Part shown: piece after piece, positions 22,322-29,268 of the stretch
Layout: each line of letters starts with the position of its first letter
How positions within the stretch are numbered: the first letter of the stretch is position 1
Origin: Oscillospiraceae bacterium
Lineage (GTDB): Bacteria > Bacillota_A > Clostridia > Oscillospirales > Oscillospiraceae
Length of the DNA stretch: 29,268 nt
NCBI GenBank assembly: GCA_017505505.1
Contig: JAFVPA010000024.1
Location: 1 to 29,268 of the forward strand
Reading direction: 5' to 3'
Position numbers and translations under genes: made by a program
Notes under the pieces: model-generated
What the model saw: only the letters and a program-made list of their open reading frames with translations
Database searches by the model: none
What the model was told of the DNA's origin: nothing

Positions 22322-24568
22322 TTACATTTCCTCCACGATATACACATCAGAGCCAAAATCCCCCTGGGTGCGCTGGTTCTGATCGTAGCCGGTACCCCGG
22401 AACAGGGGGCGCAGGAGGATGCCGCTCATCAGGGCCCCGCCGGAGACGGTCAAGTCTTCTATGCCGCCGGGGAGGGTGAAATGACGGTCAGCCATGCGCA
22501 GCAGCTGGCCGTTGGGGTCAATGTTCACGGGGGCCACGTGCTTCAGGAGGTTGCCGAACTGGCCCACCCGGATAGCCTGAGACAGGGAGGTGACCCGGTA
22601 AGTCTTGTCCTTATCCAGTCCTGTCAGCCGCAGCTGCTCATAGCCGGGGGCTGCGTGGACCAGCTCATGGAACACGCCGGCCAGAGTGGTTTTTCCGTCG
22701 CTGACCTGCCAGCCCAGGTTGGTGCGGGTAAAACGACCGTACTGGAACACCTCCCGGTAGCGCTTATAGAAGGCAGTCTGGGCCTTGATCTCTTTGATCT
22801 CCACATCTAGCAGATGCTTTAGATCCAGTTCATAGCCCAGGCAGCCGAAGAAGGCCACGTTGCCCCGGGTGGACAGGGGTGTTGTCCGCAGGGTCTGGGC
22901 ATGAGGGGCAGCGGAAACATGGGCACCCCAGGTGGACTGAGGATAGAGGTAGGAATAGCCCGTCTGGATGGTCAGACGCTCGATGGGGTCCGTATCATCG
23001 GAAGCCCAGACCTGGGGCGAGAAGCACAGCATTCCCAGATCATAGCGGTTTCCGCCGGAGGAGCAGCTTTCCAGCAGGATGCCGGGGCGGGGACCAAAGA
23101 TACGGCGCAGCACATCGTACAAGCCCAAAACAAAATCATGGGCCTTGGCGCCCAGAGCGATGGAATGGCGGTTCATGTCCCATTTCACATAGGAGATCCT
23201 GGCGCTGTCCAGAATTCCGGACACGTTCTGAACAATATAATCCCGGACTTCTTTCTTTGTCAGATCCAGCAGCAGCTGGTTGCGGCCATAGACCGGTTCA
23301 AATTCGTCCGTCAGCGCCCAGTCGGGGTGGGCACGGTACAGGTCGGAATCCGGGTTTACGGACTCCGGTTCAAACCACAGGCCGAACTGAAGACCCTTAT
23401 CCCGGATCTTTTGGGCCAGGCCTTCCATGCCGTTTGGCAGTTTTTTCTTGTTTACTGTGTAATCGCCCAGGCCAGCCCTGTCATTGTTTCTCGCGCCAAA
23501 CCAGCCGTCGTCCAGCACGAACAGCTCACAGCCCAGGTCCCTGGCCCGGTTCGCCAGATCCAGCAGCCGGTGCTGGTTGAAATCGAACATACAGCCTTCC
23601 CAGCTGTTATATTTTACAGGACGGGGACGGTTTCGCCAGAAGGCGGGGATGATGTGGTCATTCACAAAGGTGTGCATATTGCTCGACAGTCCGCCAAAGC
23701 CCTCATCACTGTGGCACAGCACGGCCTCCGGGGTCTCAAATCGTTCCCCGGGAAGGAGCTCCCGGTGAAAATTGCTCATGTTAATCCCCTGCATCACCCG
23801 GGTCAGGCCCTGCAGGGACTGCTGGGCGGCGGCATAATGGTTGCCGGAGTACACCAGATTGAAGCCGTAGACCCGGCCCGCAGCTTCCGTGGCACCGGGT
23901 TCGAAGAGCAGGAATCCCGGATTATGCCGGTTGGAGGATGCGCCGGTAAGGCTTTCATTCACCACTTTACTGAGGCCAACTGGGGTATCCGTGCGGCGCA
24001 TCTCCGCGATCCAGCCGCCGTTGAAGGTTGCCATGGTATAATTTCCGGGCAGGTCTACGCAGAAACTCATAAGTTTGTTCAGTGCAAGAGGCTTATCCCC
24101 GGTATTTTCCAGCACGCTGCGGCGGACGATGGCAGTGGGGTAAGCAGTATAGTACAGATACAGCTTTGCACCCTTCTGCTCCAAAGTCACTTCCAGCGTT
24201 TCACAATCGCCGTGGGCCTGGGGCAGGCCGCTTTCCATGGGGACGCTGCCCTCCAGAATCCGGAAAGCAGTATAGCGGAAATCCGTGGACCGGCCCGCCA
24301 GTTCCAGCGGGCTTTCCCGGTAATCCCCCCGTCCGCTGCCGCTCCATTCCAACGCCAGCGCGTCCATGCAGCTGGCGGTATCGCCCTCTTTCAACAGAAC
24401 ATTGCTCCCCCAGCCCAGGCCCGGGCGGCAGGACAGGGCAAGGGCATCCTCCGTTTTCACAGGCAGGCCGAAGTGGAGGTGCTCCGGAACACCGTAATCG
24501 TCGATTTTAAACAGATAGGAATAGGTTCCCGTTTGGATGTGGAATACGCCGTTTGATTCGGTAATCAT
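22322..24568 (-). CDS. GH36 alpha-galactosidase
   Basis: A 748-aa cytoplasmic enzyme that releases terminal alpha-1,6-galactose from raffinose-family sugars and melibiose. It has an N-terminal beta-sandwich (about 1-320), a TIM barrel (about 330-660; LFVLDDGWFGARNND, GLWFEPESVN) and a C-terminal beta domain. The nucleophile is Asp464 in YVKWDMNR, the probable acid/base is Asp524 in WASDDTD, and the family ESCSSGGNRYD loop is present. The length of about 730-750 aa matches the family. The ATG at 24568 has AAAGGTGG upstream; an ATG seven codons earlier has no site. No sugar transporter is adjacent; a divergent GH13 gene next door has been lost. Confidence 0.95.
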   Translation of the reverse strand: MITESNGVFHIQTGTYSYLFKIDDYGVPEHLHFGLPVKTEDALALSCRPGLGWGSNVLLKEGDTASCMDALALEWSGSGRGDYRESPLELAGRSTDFRYTAFRILEGSVPMESGLPQAHGDCETLEVTLEQKGAKLYLYYTAYPTAIVRRSVLENTGDKPLALNKLMSFCVDLPGNYTMATFNGGWIAEMRRTDTPVGLSKVVNESLTGASSNRHNPGFLLFEPGATEAAGRVYGFNLVYSGNHYAAAQQSLQGLTRVMQGINMSNFHRELLPGERFETPEAVLCHSDEGFGGLSSNMHTFVNDHIIPAFWRNRPRPVKYNSWEGCMFDFNQHRLLDLANRARDLGCELFVLDDGWFGARNNDRAGLGDYTVNKKKLPNGMEGLAQKIRDKGLQFGLWFEPESVNPDSDLYRAHPDWALTDEFEPVYGRNQLLLDLTKKEVRDYIVQNVSGILDSARISYVKWDMNRHSIALGAKAHDFVLGLYDVLRRIFGPRPGILLESCSSGGNRYDLGMLCFSPQVWASDDTDPIERLTIQTGYSYLYPQSTWGAHVSAAPHAQTLRTTPLSTRGNVAFFGCLGYELDLKHLLDVEIKEIKAQTAFYKRYREVFQYGRFTRTNLGWQVSDGKTTLAGVFHELVHAAPGYEQLRLTGLDKDKTYRVTSLSQAIRVGQFGNLLKHVAPVNIDPNGQLLRMADRHFTLPGGIEDLTVSGGALMSGILLRPLFRGTGYDQNQRTQGDFGSDVYIVEEM

Positions 24569-24597
24569 AGAAAATCCACCTTTCCGCATTTTCTTTC

Positions 24598-24626
24598 ATT
24601 TTATATAGGAAAATTTGGTGTGTCAA
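24598..24626 (-). promoter_or_regulatory. Promoter of the GH36 gene
   Basis: Minus-strand TTGACA (24621-24626), 17-bp spacer, TAAAAT (24598-24603). Confidence 0.8.
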
Positions 24627-24690
24627 TGAGATTTTCAGATGACAGGCCCCGGTGAACATGATACAATGGGTATACGATCCTTCGTGCTGT

Positions 24691-24910
24691 AAATTGTAGT
24701 TTATGCGGCCAGTGGCCGCTGACAATGGCGTGCCTGATGGCTGGTTGAAAACCAACACCTTTGGGTGGGTAGCCCGATTCGATGCCATTTTATAATGATT
24801 TCGATAACAAAACGGGTATCGAACCGGGCTGACCACCCATTGGTCGTGGATGACTGCCCAGGTTACAGTCACGCCTTTAGCCGCGGGCCTTGCCCGCTAA
24901 ACGATAATTT
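24691..24910 (+). repeat. AAATTATCGTTTA-ended palindromic element, copy 2
   Basis: 220 bp, a homologue of 4567-4785 with ends AAATTGTAGTTTA and TAAACGATAATTT. Conserved blocks include GCTGACAATGGCGTG near the left and CAGGTTACAGTC near the right. The pairing GGCGTG/CACGCC is kept by changes on both arms. It lies between the GH36 promoter and the GH13 remnant. Confidence 0.85.
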
Positions 24911-24942
24911 TCACCCCCAATAACAAAAAGGAGTGTATATCT

Positions 24943-25200
24943 ATGGAACGCAACCGCTGGTACAAAGACAAGGTATTCTATCAGGTCTGGCCCCGGTCCT
25001 TTAAGGACGGCGAGTGTGTGCTTATGAAAAAGAGATTGCCTGTGATTTGTGCCGGAATTGGTGGCGCAATGATGGGCCATTGGGCTTGGTATTTGGATAC
25101 CATTATTGGATGCTTGTTTTTCACACTCGGTATCATTTTAATGGTAGGTTCGTGGGTTGCAGATGCCAGAAATAAGAAAAAAGAGAAAGAAGAAACGTAA
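24943..25200 (+). pseudogene. GH13 glucosidase stump fused to a small membrane protein
   Basis: The first 23 codons (MERNRWYKDKVFYQVWPRSF...) are the unmistakable N-terminus of a GH13 alpha-glucosidase/oligo-1,6-glucosidase, with AAGGAG before the ATG. After FKDG the family sequence stops, and the frame continues into a 60-residue segment with two membrane helices (LPVICAGIGGAMMG, IIGCLFFTLGIILMVGS) and a Lys/Glu-rich end. The second part has its own ATG at 25024 but no ribosome site. A deletion of some 1.6 kb of GH13 sequence is the simplest cause. Whether the 85-aa fusion is translated is unknown. Confidence 0.75.
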
Positions 25201-25276
25201 ATTCAATTTGTTGAACAAATTCAACTTCCCTATACTACAGCCGTCTGGCACTCACATCAACAGAGGTGCGGGAATA

Positions 25277-25575
25277 TTCTTTTCTTGGCTGGCAAGAAAA
25301 GAATCAAAAGAAGCCAGCCAAAGGGGCGCTTCGAAAAGGCGCCCCCTTTGGAAACCCCCGCCGCAACGCCGACCAGCGTCCAAAAATGTCCCGATTTTTG
25401 GACGCTTATAACTCAAAATGTTGCAAGTTTTTTCACGGTAGACTCTCGAAAATCGGAACATTTTCGGGAGTCGGATGGCGAGGCGGCGCAGGGGATTCTT
25501 AAGGGGACATGCCTTTTCGGAATGTCCCCTTAAGTCGCCTTCTTTTGGTACTTTTCTTGGCGACCAAGAAAAGTA
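25277..25575 (+). repeat. 299-bp element with 37-bp terminal inverted repeats
   Basis: The ends 25277-25313 and 25539-25575 are inverted copies sharing CTTTTCTTGG and CAAAAGAAG, and each end is itself a hairpin. Inside are further strong hairpins: GGGGCGC/GCGCCCC around 25323-25346, CGTCCAAAAA/TTTTTGGACG (25377-25406), ACTCTCGAAAAT/ATTTTCGGGAGT, and CTTAAGGGGACAT/ATGTCCCCTTAAG (25498-25534). There is no meaningful ORF. It looks like a non-autonomous mobile element downstream of hisS. Confidence 0.8.
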
Positions 25576-25623
25576 CTATACTGCACCTTATAAATATAAA
25601 AAGGTATACTTTTTGATACGATG

Positions 25624-25648
25624 AGAGCCGCCCAATTTGGGCGGCTCT
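25624..25648 (-). terminator. Terminator after hisS
   Basis: A perfect 12-bp stem AGAGCCGCCCAA/TTGGGCGGCTCT immediately after the stop codon at 25654 on the minus strand. Confidence 0.8.
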
Positions 25649-25653
25649 ATGCT

Positions 25654-27006
25654 TTACTTTTCCAGAATGACGGCGCAGTCGCCTGCTTCCAGGGAGGCCT
25701 TAATGTGCTCTGCTGCCTCAGCGGGGGTCAGCTTGACCTGTTCGCCGGTGCGCATGTTCTTGACGGAGCACTTGCCCTCGTTGATCTCGTCTTCACCCAG
25801 CAGAACAGCGAAGGGGACCTCCAGCTTGTTGGCGTAGGCCATCTTCTGCTTGAACTTCTTCTGCTCGCCATAGAGCTGGATGCGAAGACCGGCGGAGCGC
25901 AGCTCCTCAGCCAGAGCGATGGCGGGGGCGATCTCACCCATGGGCAGCACCAGAGCGTCCGCGGGAGCGCTGGGCAGCTCGGGGTTCAGCAGACCCTGCT
26001 CGTCCAGAACATAGAACAGACGGGTCAGACCGATGGAAATGCCCACACCGGGCAGTTGCTTTTCGATGTAGTAGCCCGCCAGGTTGTCGTAACGGCCGCC
26101 GGAGCAGACGGAGCCGATCTCGGGATGATCCAGCAGGGTGGTCTCGTAGACGGTGCCGGTGTAGTAGTCCAGACCTCTTGCAATGGTCAGATCCACGGCG
26201 AAGTTGGCCTCGGGCACACCGAAGGCAGCCAGGTTGCTGCACACAGCCTTCAGCTCGCTCAGACCCATGTCGAACATCTCATTGCGGCCTGCGTAGCCCT
26301 CCAGAGCGGCGATGACCTGAGCGTTGGTACCGGTGATGGCAATGAACTTCAGAATTTCATCGGCCTGCTCCTCATTCAGACCGCAGTCACTCAGCAGGAT
26401 GGCCTTGACCTTTTCCGCGCCGATCTTGTCCAGCTTGTCCACGGTGCGCATGATCTCTCCGGATTTTTCGCTGAGGCCCAGCATGGCGTAGAAGCCGTTG
26501 AGGATCTTACGGTTGTTGACCCGGATCTGGAACCGGGACAGGCCGAAGCCCTTGAAGACCTTGTAGATGATGGCGGGGATCTCTGCCTCATTCAGAATAT
26601 CCAGCTTGCCATCACCGATGATGTCGATGTCGGCCTGGTAGAATTCCCGGAAGCGGCCACGCTGGGCACGCTCGCCCCGATAGACCTTGCTGATCTGGAA
26701 GCGGCGGAAGGGGAAGGCCAGGTCGTTATAGTGCAGGGCAACGTATTTTGCCAGAGGAACGGTCAGGTCAAAGCGCAGGGCCAGGTCGCTGTCGCCCTTC
26801 TGGAAGCGGTAGATCTGCTTCTCGGTCTCGCCGCCGCCTTTGGCCAGCAGGATCTGGGCATCCTCGATGACGGGGGTATCCAGAGGGGCGAAGCCGTAGG
26901 AAGCGTAGGTGCGGCGCAGAATTTCGGTCATTTTCTCGAAACGGATCTGCTTGGCAGGCAGCAGTTCCATAAAGCCGGACAGCGTCCGGGGCTTGATGAT
27001 TTCCAT
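25654..27006 (-). CDS. hisS: Histidine--tRNA ligase
   Basis: A 450-aa class II aminoacyl-tRNA synthetase that charges tRNA-His. Motif 2 is seen as ISKVYRGERAQRGRFREFYQADIDIIG, the histidine-specific loop as ARGLDYYTGTVYE, and motif 3 as GVGISIGLTRL. The C-terminal 90 residues form the anticodon-binding domain (LVLPMGE...GEDEINEGKCSVKNM). AAGGAG lies before the ATG at 27006. It is the only aminoacyl-tRNA synthetase in the window; aspS, its frequent partner, is not adjacent. No T-box is seen in the 220-bp upstream gap, which holds a palindromic repeat; transcription may continue from minD-mgsA or start within the gap. Confidence 0.97.
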   Translation of the reverse strand: MEIIKPRTLSGFMELLPAKQIRFEKMTEILRRTYASYGFAPLDTPVIEDAQILLAKGGGETEKQIYRFQKGDSDLALRFDLTVPLAKYVALHYNDLAFPFRRFQISKVYRGERAQRGRFREFYQADIDIIGDGKLDILNEAEIPAIIYKVFKGFGLSRFQIRVNNRKILNGFYAMLGLSEKSGEIMRTVDKLDKIGAEKVKAILLSDCGLNEEQADEILKFIAITGTNAQVIAALEGYAGRNEMFDMGLSELKAVCSNLAAFGVPEANFAVDLTIARGLDYYTGTVYETTLLDHPEIGSVCSGGRYDNLAGYYIEKQLPGVGISIGLTRLFYVLDEQGLLNPELPSAPADALVLPMGEIAPAIALAEELRSAGLRIQLYGEQKKFKQKMAYANKLEVPFAVLLGEDEINEGKCSVKNMRTGEQVKLTPAEAAEHIKASLEAGDCAVILEK

Positions 27007-27030
27007 TGTCGTGTCTCCTTATATGCAAAT

Positions 27031-27170
27031 GTAGGGCGGGGTCATGACCCCGCCGATCAGGTTGGTCGATTGCCCTGTTGAAGCCCATGGCGAAATGCGG
27101 GTCTTCCGCATCACGTGCTGCCTCTCAATTTTTGAAAGGGGGCCGGCGGGGTCATGACCCCGACCTACAG
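27031..27170 (+). repeat. GTAGGGC-type palindromic repeat, copy 3
   Basis: Starts GTAGGGCGGGGTCATGACCCCGCC and ends GGCGGGGTCATGACCCCGACCTACAG, with about 90 bp of unrelated DNA between. Flanking ATGCAAAT and ATGCAATA may be a short target duplication. It lies between the mgsA homologue and hisS, within 25 bp of the hisS start codon. Confidence 0.75.
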
Positions 27171-27185
27171 GGCATGCAATATATT

Positions 27186-27213
27186 AGCCGCCCCGCCAAT
27201 TGGCCGGACGGCT
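27186..27213. terminator. Hairpin after the MgsA-like gene
   Basis: AGCCG-C-CC-GCCAATTGGC-CGGACGGCT imperfect stem just after the stop codon at 27226. It has no strong T-run on the minus strand, so termination is probably partial. Confidence 0.4.
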
Positions 27214-27225
27214 AAAAAGCGTAGG

Positions 27226-27639
27226 TTAGAACCGGGGCTTGCTCCGCAGCATCTCTCTCCAATCCAGGTCGCCCCGCTGCAGGCCCATGATGAGCATTTC
27301 GGCGGAGGCCAGGTTGGTGGCGATGGGCACATTGTGCTTGTCGCAATGGCGGATGGTCTCGATCATCTGGGAATCGTCCCAGGGCTCGGTGGTATTGGGA
27401 TCGGTGAACAGCAGCACCAGATCGATCTCGTTATAGGCGATGCGGGCGTTGATCTGCTGGTGGCCGCCCTGCTTATGGGACAGCAGCAGCGTAATGGGCA
27501 GACCGGTATTGTCCGCGATTAGGCGGCCGGTGGTGGCCGTTGCGAAGAGGCTGTGCTTGAGCAGGACGCTCTTGTAGGCAGTGCAGAACTGGACCATCAG
27601 TTCCTTTTTCTTGTCATGAGCCAAAAATGCGATATTCAC
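27226..27639 (-). CDS. Methylglyoxal synthase homologue with altered active site
   Basis: A 137-aa protein of the MGS-like fold, colinear with MgsA, which converts dihydroxyacetone phosphate to methylglyoxal. MNIAFLAHDKKKELMVQF and VPIATNLASAEMLI are typical. Key residues differ from the E. coli enzyme: catalytic Asp71 (GGDQQ) is His60 (GGHQQ), His98 is Trp87 and Asp101 is Ser90. The equivalents of His19, Asp20 and Asp91 remain (His8, Asp9, Asp80). It may therefore be inactive or have a different activity. The start is GTG at 27639, with AAGGAG eight bases before it; the longer frame starts inside that ribosome site. It follows minD by 27 bp, probably in one operon. Confidence 0.85.
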   Translation of the reverse strand: MNIAFLAHDKKKELMVQFCTAYKSVLLKHSLFATATTGRLIADNTGLPITLLLSHKQGGHQQINARIAYNEIDLVLLFTDPNTTEPWDDSQMIETIRHCDKHNVPIATNLASAEMLIMGLQRGDLDWREMLRSKPRF

Positions 27640-27666
27640 AGCAGTCACTCCTTAAACATTCTGTTT

Positions 27667-28407
27667 TTATCGTAACGTTATGGGTTCGTGGTAGCCTTGC
27701 ACACGTTTTGCGATTTTTTGGTAGGCCTTGGCAGCGGGGCACCGGGGAGCGTATTGCAGCACCGGCTTTCCGAAGGAAGCGGCCAGGGTCACATAGGGAT
27801 CCTCCAGCACGATGCCCATGAGAGGTAGTCCCGCGGAGTCCATCACATCATCAATGGTGAGCCGTACGGTGCTGAGGACGCTGCGGTCCACCCGGTTCAC
27901 TACCAGGCGCACATCCCGCTTGCCCATCAGCTCCAGCAGGTCTCCTACCCGGGAAGCATCCCGGATGGCAGCAGGCCCGGAGCCCGTCACCAGCAGGAAG
28001 CGGTCCGCCACCCCCGCCACAAGACGGAAGCCTGCGTCCACCCCGGCGGGAGCATCCAGAAAAATATAGTCATATTCCTTTCTCGCCTGGCGCAGCATGG
28101 CGGCGAAGGAATTGGGGTCGATTTTCTCCACCGGACGGTTCATGGGAGCCGTCAGAAAGTGAAGGCTGGGATAGCTGGGATGCTTGGCCGCCCGGTCCAG
28201 GGGATAATGGCCCTCTGCCACATCCAGGAAGGACAGGGCACCGCTGTCGGAAAGGCCCAGAGAGATATCCAGGTTCCGCAGTCCCACATCGCAGTCGATG
28301 CACAGAACACGCTTGCCCTCTTCCGCCAGAGCGGTGGCGATGCCGGCACAGACAGAGGTTTTTCCCGTTCCGCCCTTACCGGACAGGACCGCAAAAAGCT
28401 CGCCCAA
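27667..28407 (-). CDS. minD: MinD-type septum-site ATPase, short C-terminus
   Basis: A 246-aa ParA/MinD ATPase that would help place the division septum. The deviant Walker A SGKGGTGKTS spans residues 9-18, the MinD signature DCDVGLRNLDISLG follows, and Walker B/switch II reads IFLDAPAGVDAGF. Homology continues to AYQKIAKRVQG, where MinD proteins normally add about 20-25 residues ending in an amphipathic membrane-targeting helix. Here the protein stops after YHEPITLR, so that helix is missing. The start is TTG at 28407 with TTGGAGG nine bases upstream. No minC or minE is seen. It is co-directional with the MgsA-like gene. Confidence 0.85.
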   Translation of the reverse strand: MGELFAVLSGKGGTGKTSVCAGIATALAEEGKRVLCIDCDVGLRNLDISLGLSDSGALSFLDVAEGHYPLDRAAKHPSYPSLHFLTAPMNRPVEKIDPNSFAAMLRQARKEYDYIFLDAPAGVDAGFRLVAGVADRFLLVTGSGPAAIRDASRVGDLLELMGKRDVRLVVNRVDRSVLSTVRLTIDDVMDSAGLPLMGIVLEDPYVTLAASFGKPVLQYAPRCPAAKAYQKIAKRVQGYHEPITLR

Positions 28408-28441
28408 GCATCATCGCCTCCAATAACCAAAGTTTGGTATC

Positions 28442-28470
28442 ATTATAAAGCCAATTCGCACAAAAATCAA
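28442..28470 (-). promoter_or_regulatory. Promoter of minD
   Basis: Minus-strand TTGATT (28465-28470), 17-bp spacer, TATAAT (28442-28447). A perfect palindrome ACCAAAGTTTGGT (28427-28439, with central G) lies between the -10 box and the ribosome site and could be an operator. Confidence 0.75.
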
Positions 28471-28545
28471 GAGGAATCAAGGGCGATTTCAAAGATTTTT
28501 CATCACAATGAACAAAAATATTCTCACACGCTTCTGTTGCCTGTT

Positions 28546-28642
28546 GTAGGGCGGGCTGCCCTCAGCCCGCCGTCGTTCATCAAACAGTTCCCCCTTTCTT
28601 GTCCCCTGCAGAGCGGCGGCTTGAGGGCAAGCCGCCCTACAG
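28546..28642 (+). repeat. GTAGGGC palindromic repeat, copy 4
   Basis: Starts GTAGGGCGGGCTGCCCTCAG and ends TTGAGGGCAAGCCGCCCTAC. Its two arms are the same two variants found at 1927-2002 but in the opposite order, so one copy is inverted relative to the other. It lies between the divergent minD and pta promoters. Confidence 0.8.
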
Positions 28643-28699
28643 AAACATGATTCCATTCGCAAAGACGGTAAATTTTGCTAAAGCAATCGAAAAAAGGTA

Positions 28700-28728
28700 T
28701 TGCGCCTTTGGACAAAGTGATATATAAT
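28700..28728 (+). promoter_or_regulatory. Promoter of pta
   Basis: TTGCGC (28700-28705), 17-bp spacer, TATAAT (28723-28728), about 50 bp before the start codon. Confidence 0.7.
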
Positions 28729-28779
28729 TAACCTGTAAAAATACGGGCGCAGACCCGATAATTGGAGGACTGATATCCT

Positions 28780-29268
28780 ATGTTCAATGCAATGATCGAA
28801 ACTCTGAAGGCCAATCCCCGCTCCATCGTTTTCACCGAGGGTCATGATGCCCGTATTCTGGAAGCTACCGCCCGTCTGAAGGCTGACGGTTTCCTGAAGG
28901 TCATCCTGGTTGGCAATGTGGAAGAAGTTAAGGCCAACGCAGCTAAGGGCGGCTTCGACATCGAAGGTGTCGAGATCCTGGATCCCGCTACCTACGAAGG
29001 CATGGACGCCATGGTCGACAAGATGGTCGAACTGCGTAAGGGCAAGATGTCCGCTGAGGACTGCCGCAAGGCTCTGTCCAAGGGCAACTACTTCGGCACC
29101 ATGCTGGTGAAGATGGGCTACGCTGATTCCCTGCTGGGCGGCGCTACCTACTCCACCGCTGACACCGTCCGTCCCGCTCTGCAGATCGTCAAGACCAAGA
29201 AGGGCTCCCACCTGGTTTCCTCCTGCTTCATCATGGTCCGCGGCGAAGAGAAGCTGGCCATGGGCGAC
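28780..29268 (+). CDS. pta: Phosphate acetyltransferase, 5' part (cut by window edge)
   Basis: The first 163 codons of phosphotransacetylase, which interconverts acetyl-CoA and acetyl phosphate in acetate formation; acetate kinase often follows. The translation begins MFNAMIETLKANPRSIVFTEGHDARILEA and shows the family pattern GYADSLLGGATYSTADTVRPALQIVKT and SSCFIM. The family is about 330 aa, so about half is present. The ATG at 28780 has TTGGAGGA eleven bases upstream. Codon use is highly biased, as in fhs, which implies strong expression and a central fermentative role. Confidence 0.95.
   Translation, partial: MFNAMIETLKANPRSIVFTEGHDARILEATARLKADGFLKVILVGNVEEVKANAAKGGFDIEGVEILDPATYEGMDAMVDKMVELRKGKMSAEDCRKALSKGNYFGTMLVKMGYADSLLGGATYSTADTVRPALQIVKTKKGSHLVSSCFIMVRGEEKLAMGD

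Noticed and set aside
22901..24556. 551-aa plus-strand reading frame opposite the GH36 gene
   Set aside because: Same codon-bias shadow; the minus strand encodes a complete alpha-galactosidase.
24943..25023. Start of a functional GH13 alpha-glucosidase
   Set aside because: Only 23 codons match; no catalytic region follows in any frame before the next repeat element.
25621..27081. 486-aa plus-strand reading frame opposite hisS
   Set aside because: Antisense shadow of a textbook histidyl-tRNA synthetase.

Overview
The window looks like chromosome of a GC-rich anaerobic gut Firmicute of the Oscillospiraceae/Ruminococcaceae type. This rests on formate-THF ligase and phosphate acetyltransferase with strongly biased codons, a MinD-type protein followed by an MgsA homologue, class B sortase, GH2/GH36 glycosidases, AGGAGG ribosome sites with frequent TTG starts, and many hairpin-rich intergenic repeats. 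The species cannot be named from sequence alone.

Layout. 1-4.5 kb (minus strand): 5' part of fhs, a trigger-factor-like PPIase without the ribosome-binding domain, and a GH2 beta-galactosidase. 4.8-6.3 kb: an ECF transporter S component translationally coupled to a methyltransferase with a His-rich metal-binding tract. 6.6-10.8 kb: class B sortase and two tandem paralogous membrane-anchored leucine-rich proteins, each with its own promoter. 11.0-11.8 kb: a ZIP metal transporter. 11.84-22.17 kb: an integrated island next to an intact tRNA-Leu(CAA), bounded by an 81-bp direct repeat that covers the tRNA 3' end and its terminator, with a further 56-nt tRNA fragment inside the left end (probably a second, tandem insertion). 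22.3-25.2 kb: GH36 alpha-galactosidase and the stump of a GH13 gene. 25.6-28.4 kb: hisS, a methylglyoxal-synthase homologue and MinD. 28.8 kb to end: 5' part of pta.

The island has three parts. Its left end carries accessory-element genes (HTH protein, TnpV, DUF6809). The middle is a host-like cassette: an SDR-type NAD(P) reductase/epimerase, a TetR regulator, and an operon of HxxxD acyltransferase, SGNH hydrolase and TauE-type permease; the biochemistry suggests making, modifying and exporting an acylated small molecule or lipid, but no product can be named. The right end is AT-rich: XRE and ribbon-helix-helix regulators, then an excisionase/integrase/XRE-DUF3883 module.

The most striking observation is that about 1.55 kb inside this module (19642-21187) is inverted. 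The inversion cuts two genes at once. The tyrosine integrase is split into a minus-strand N-terminal half and a plus-strand catalytic half, and the XRE-DUF3883 gene is split the other way round. Flipping the segment back at a TTG/CAA triplet present at both ends restores both reading frames exactly (428 aa integrase, 284 aa XRE-DUF3883 protein). This is either a natural switch that locks the island, a fixed rearrangement, or an assembly artefact.

Other points of note: the MgsA homologue lacks residues matching catalytic Asp71, His98 and Asp101 of the E. coli enzyme; MinD lacks its membrane-targeting helix; and at least four families of palindromic intergenic repeats occur, one of which shares termini across three copies while its interiors differ.
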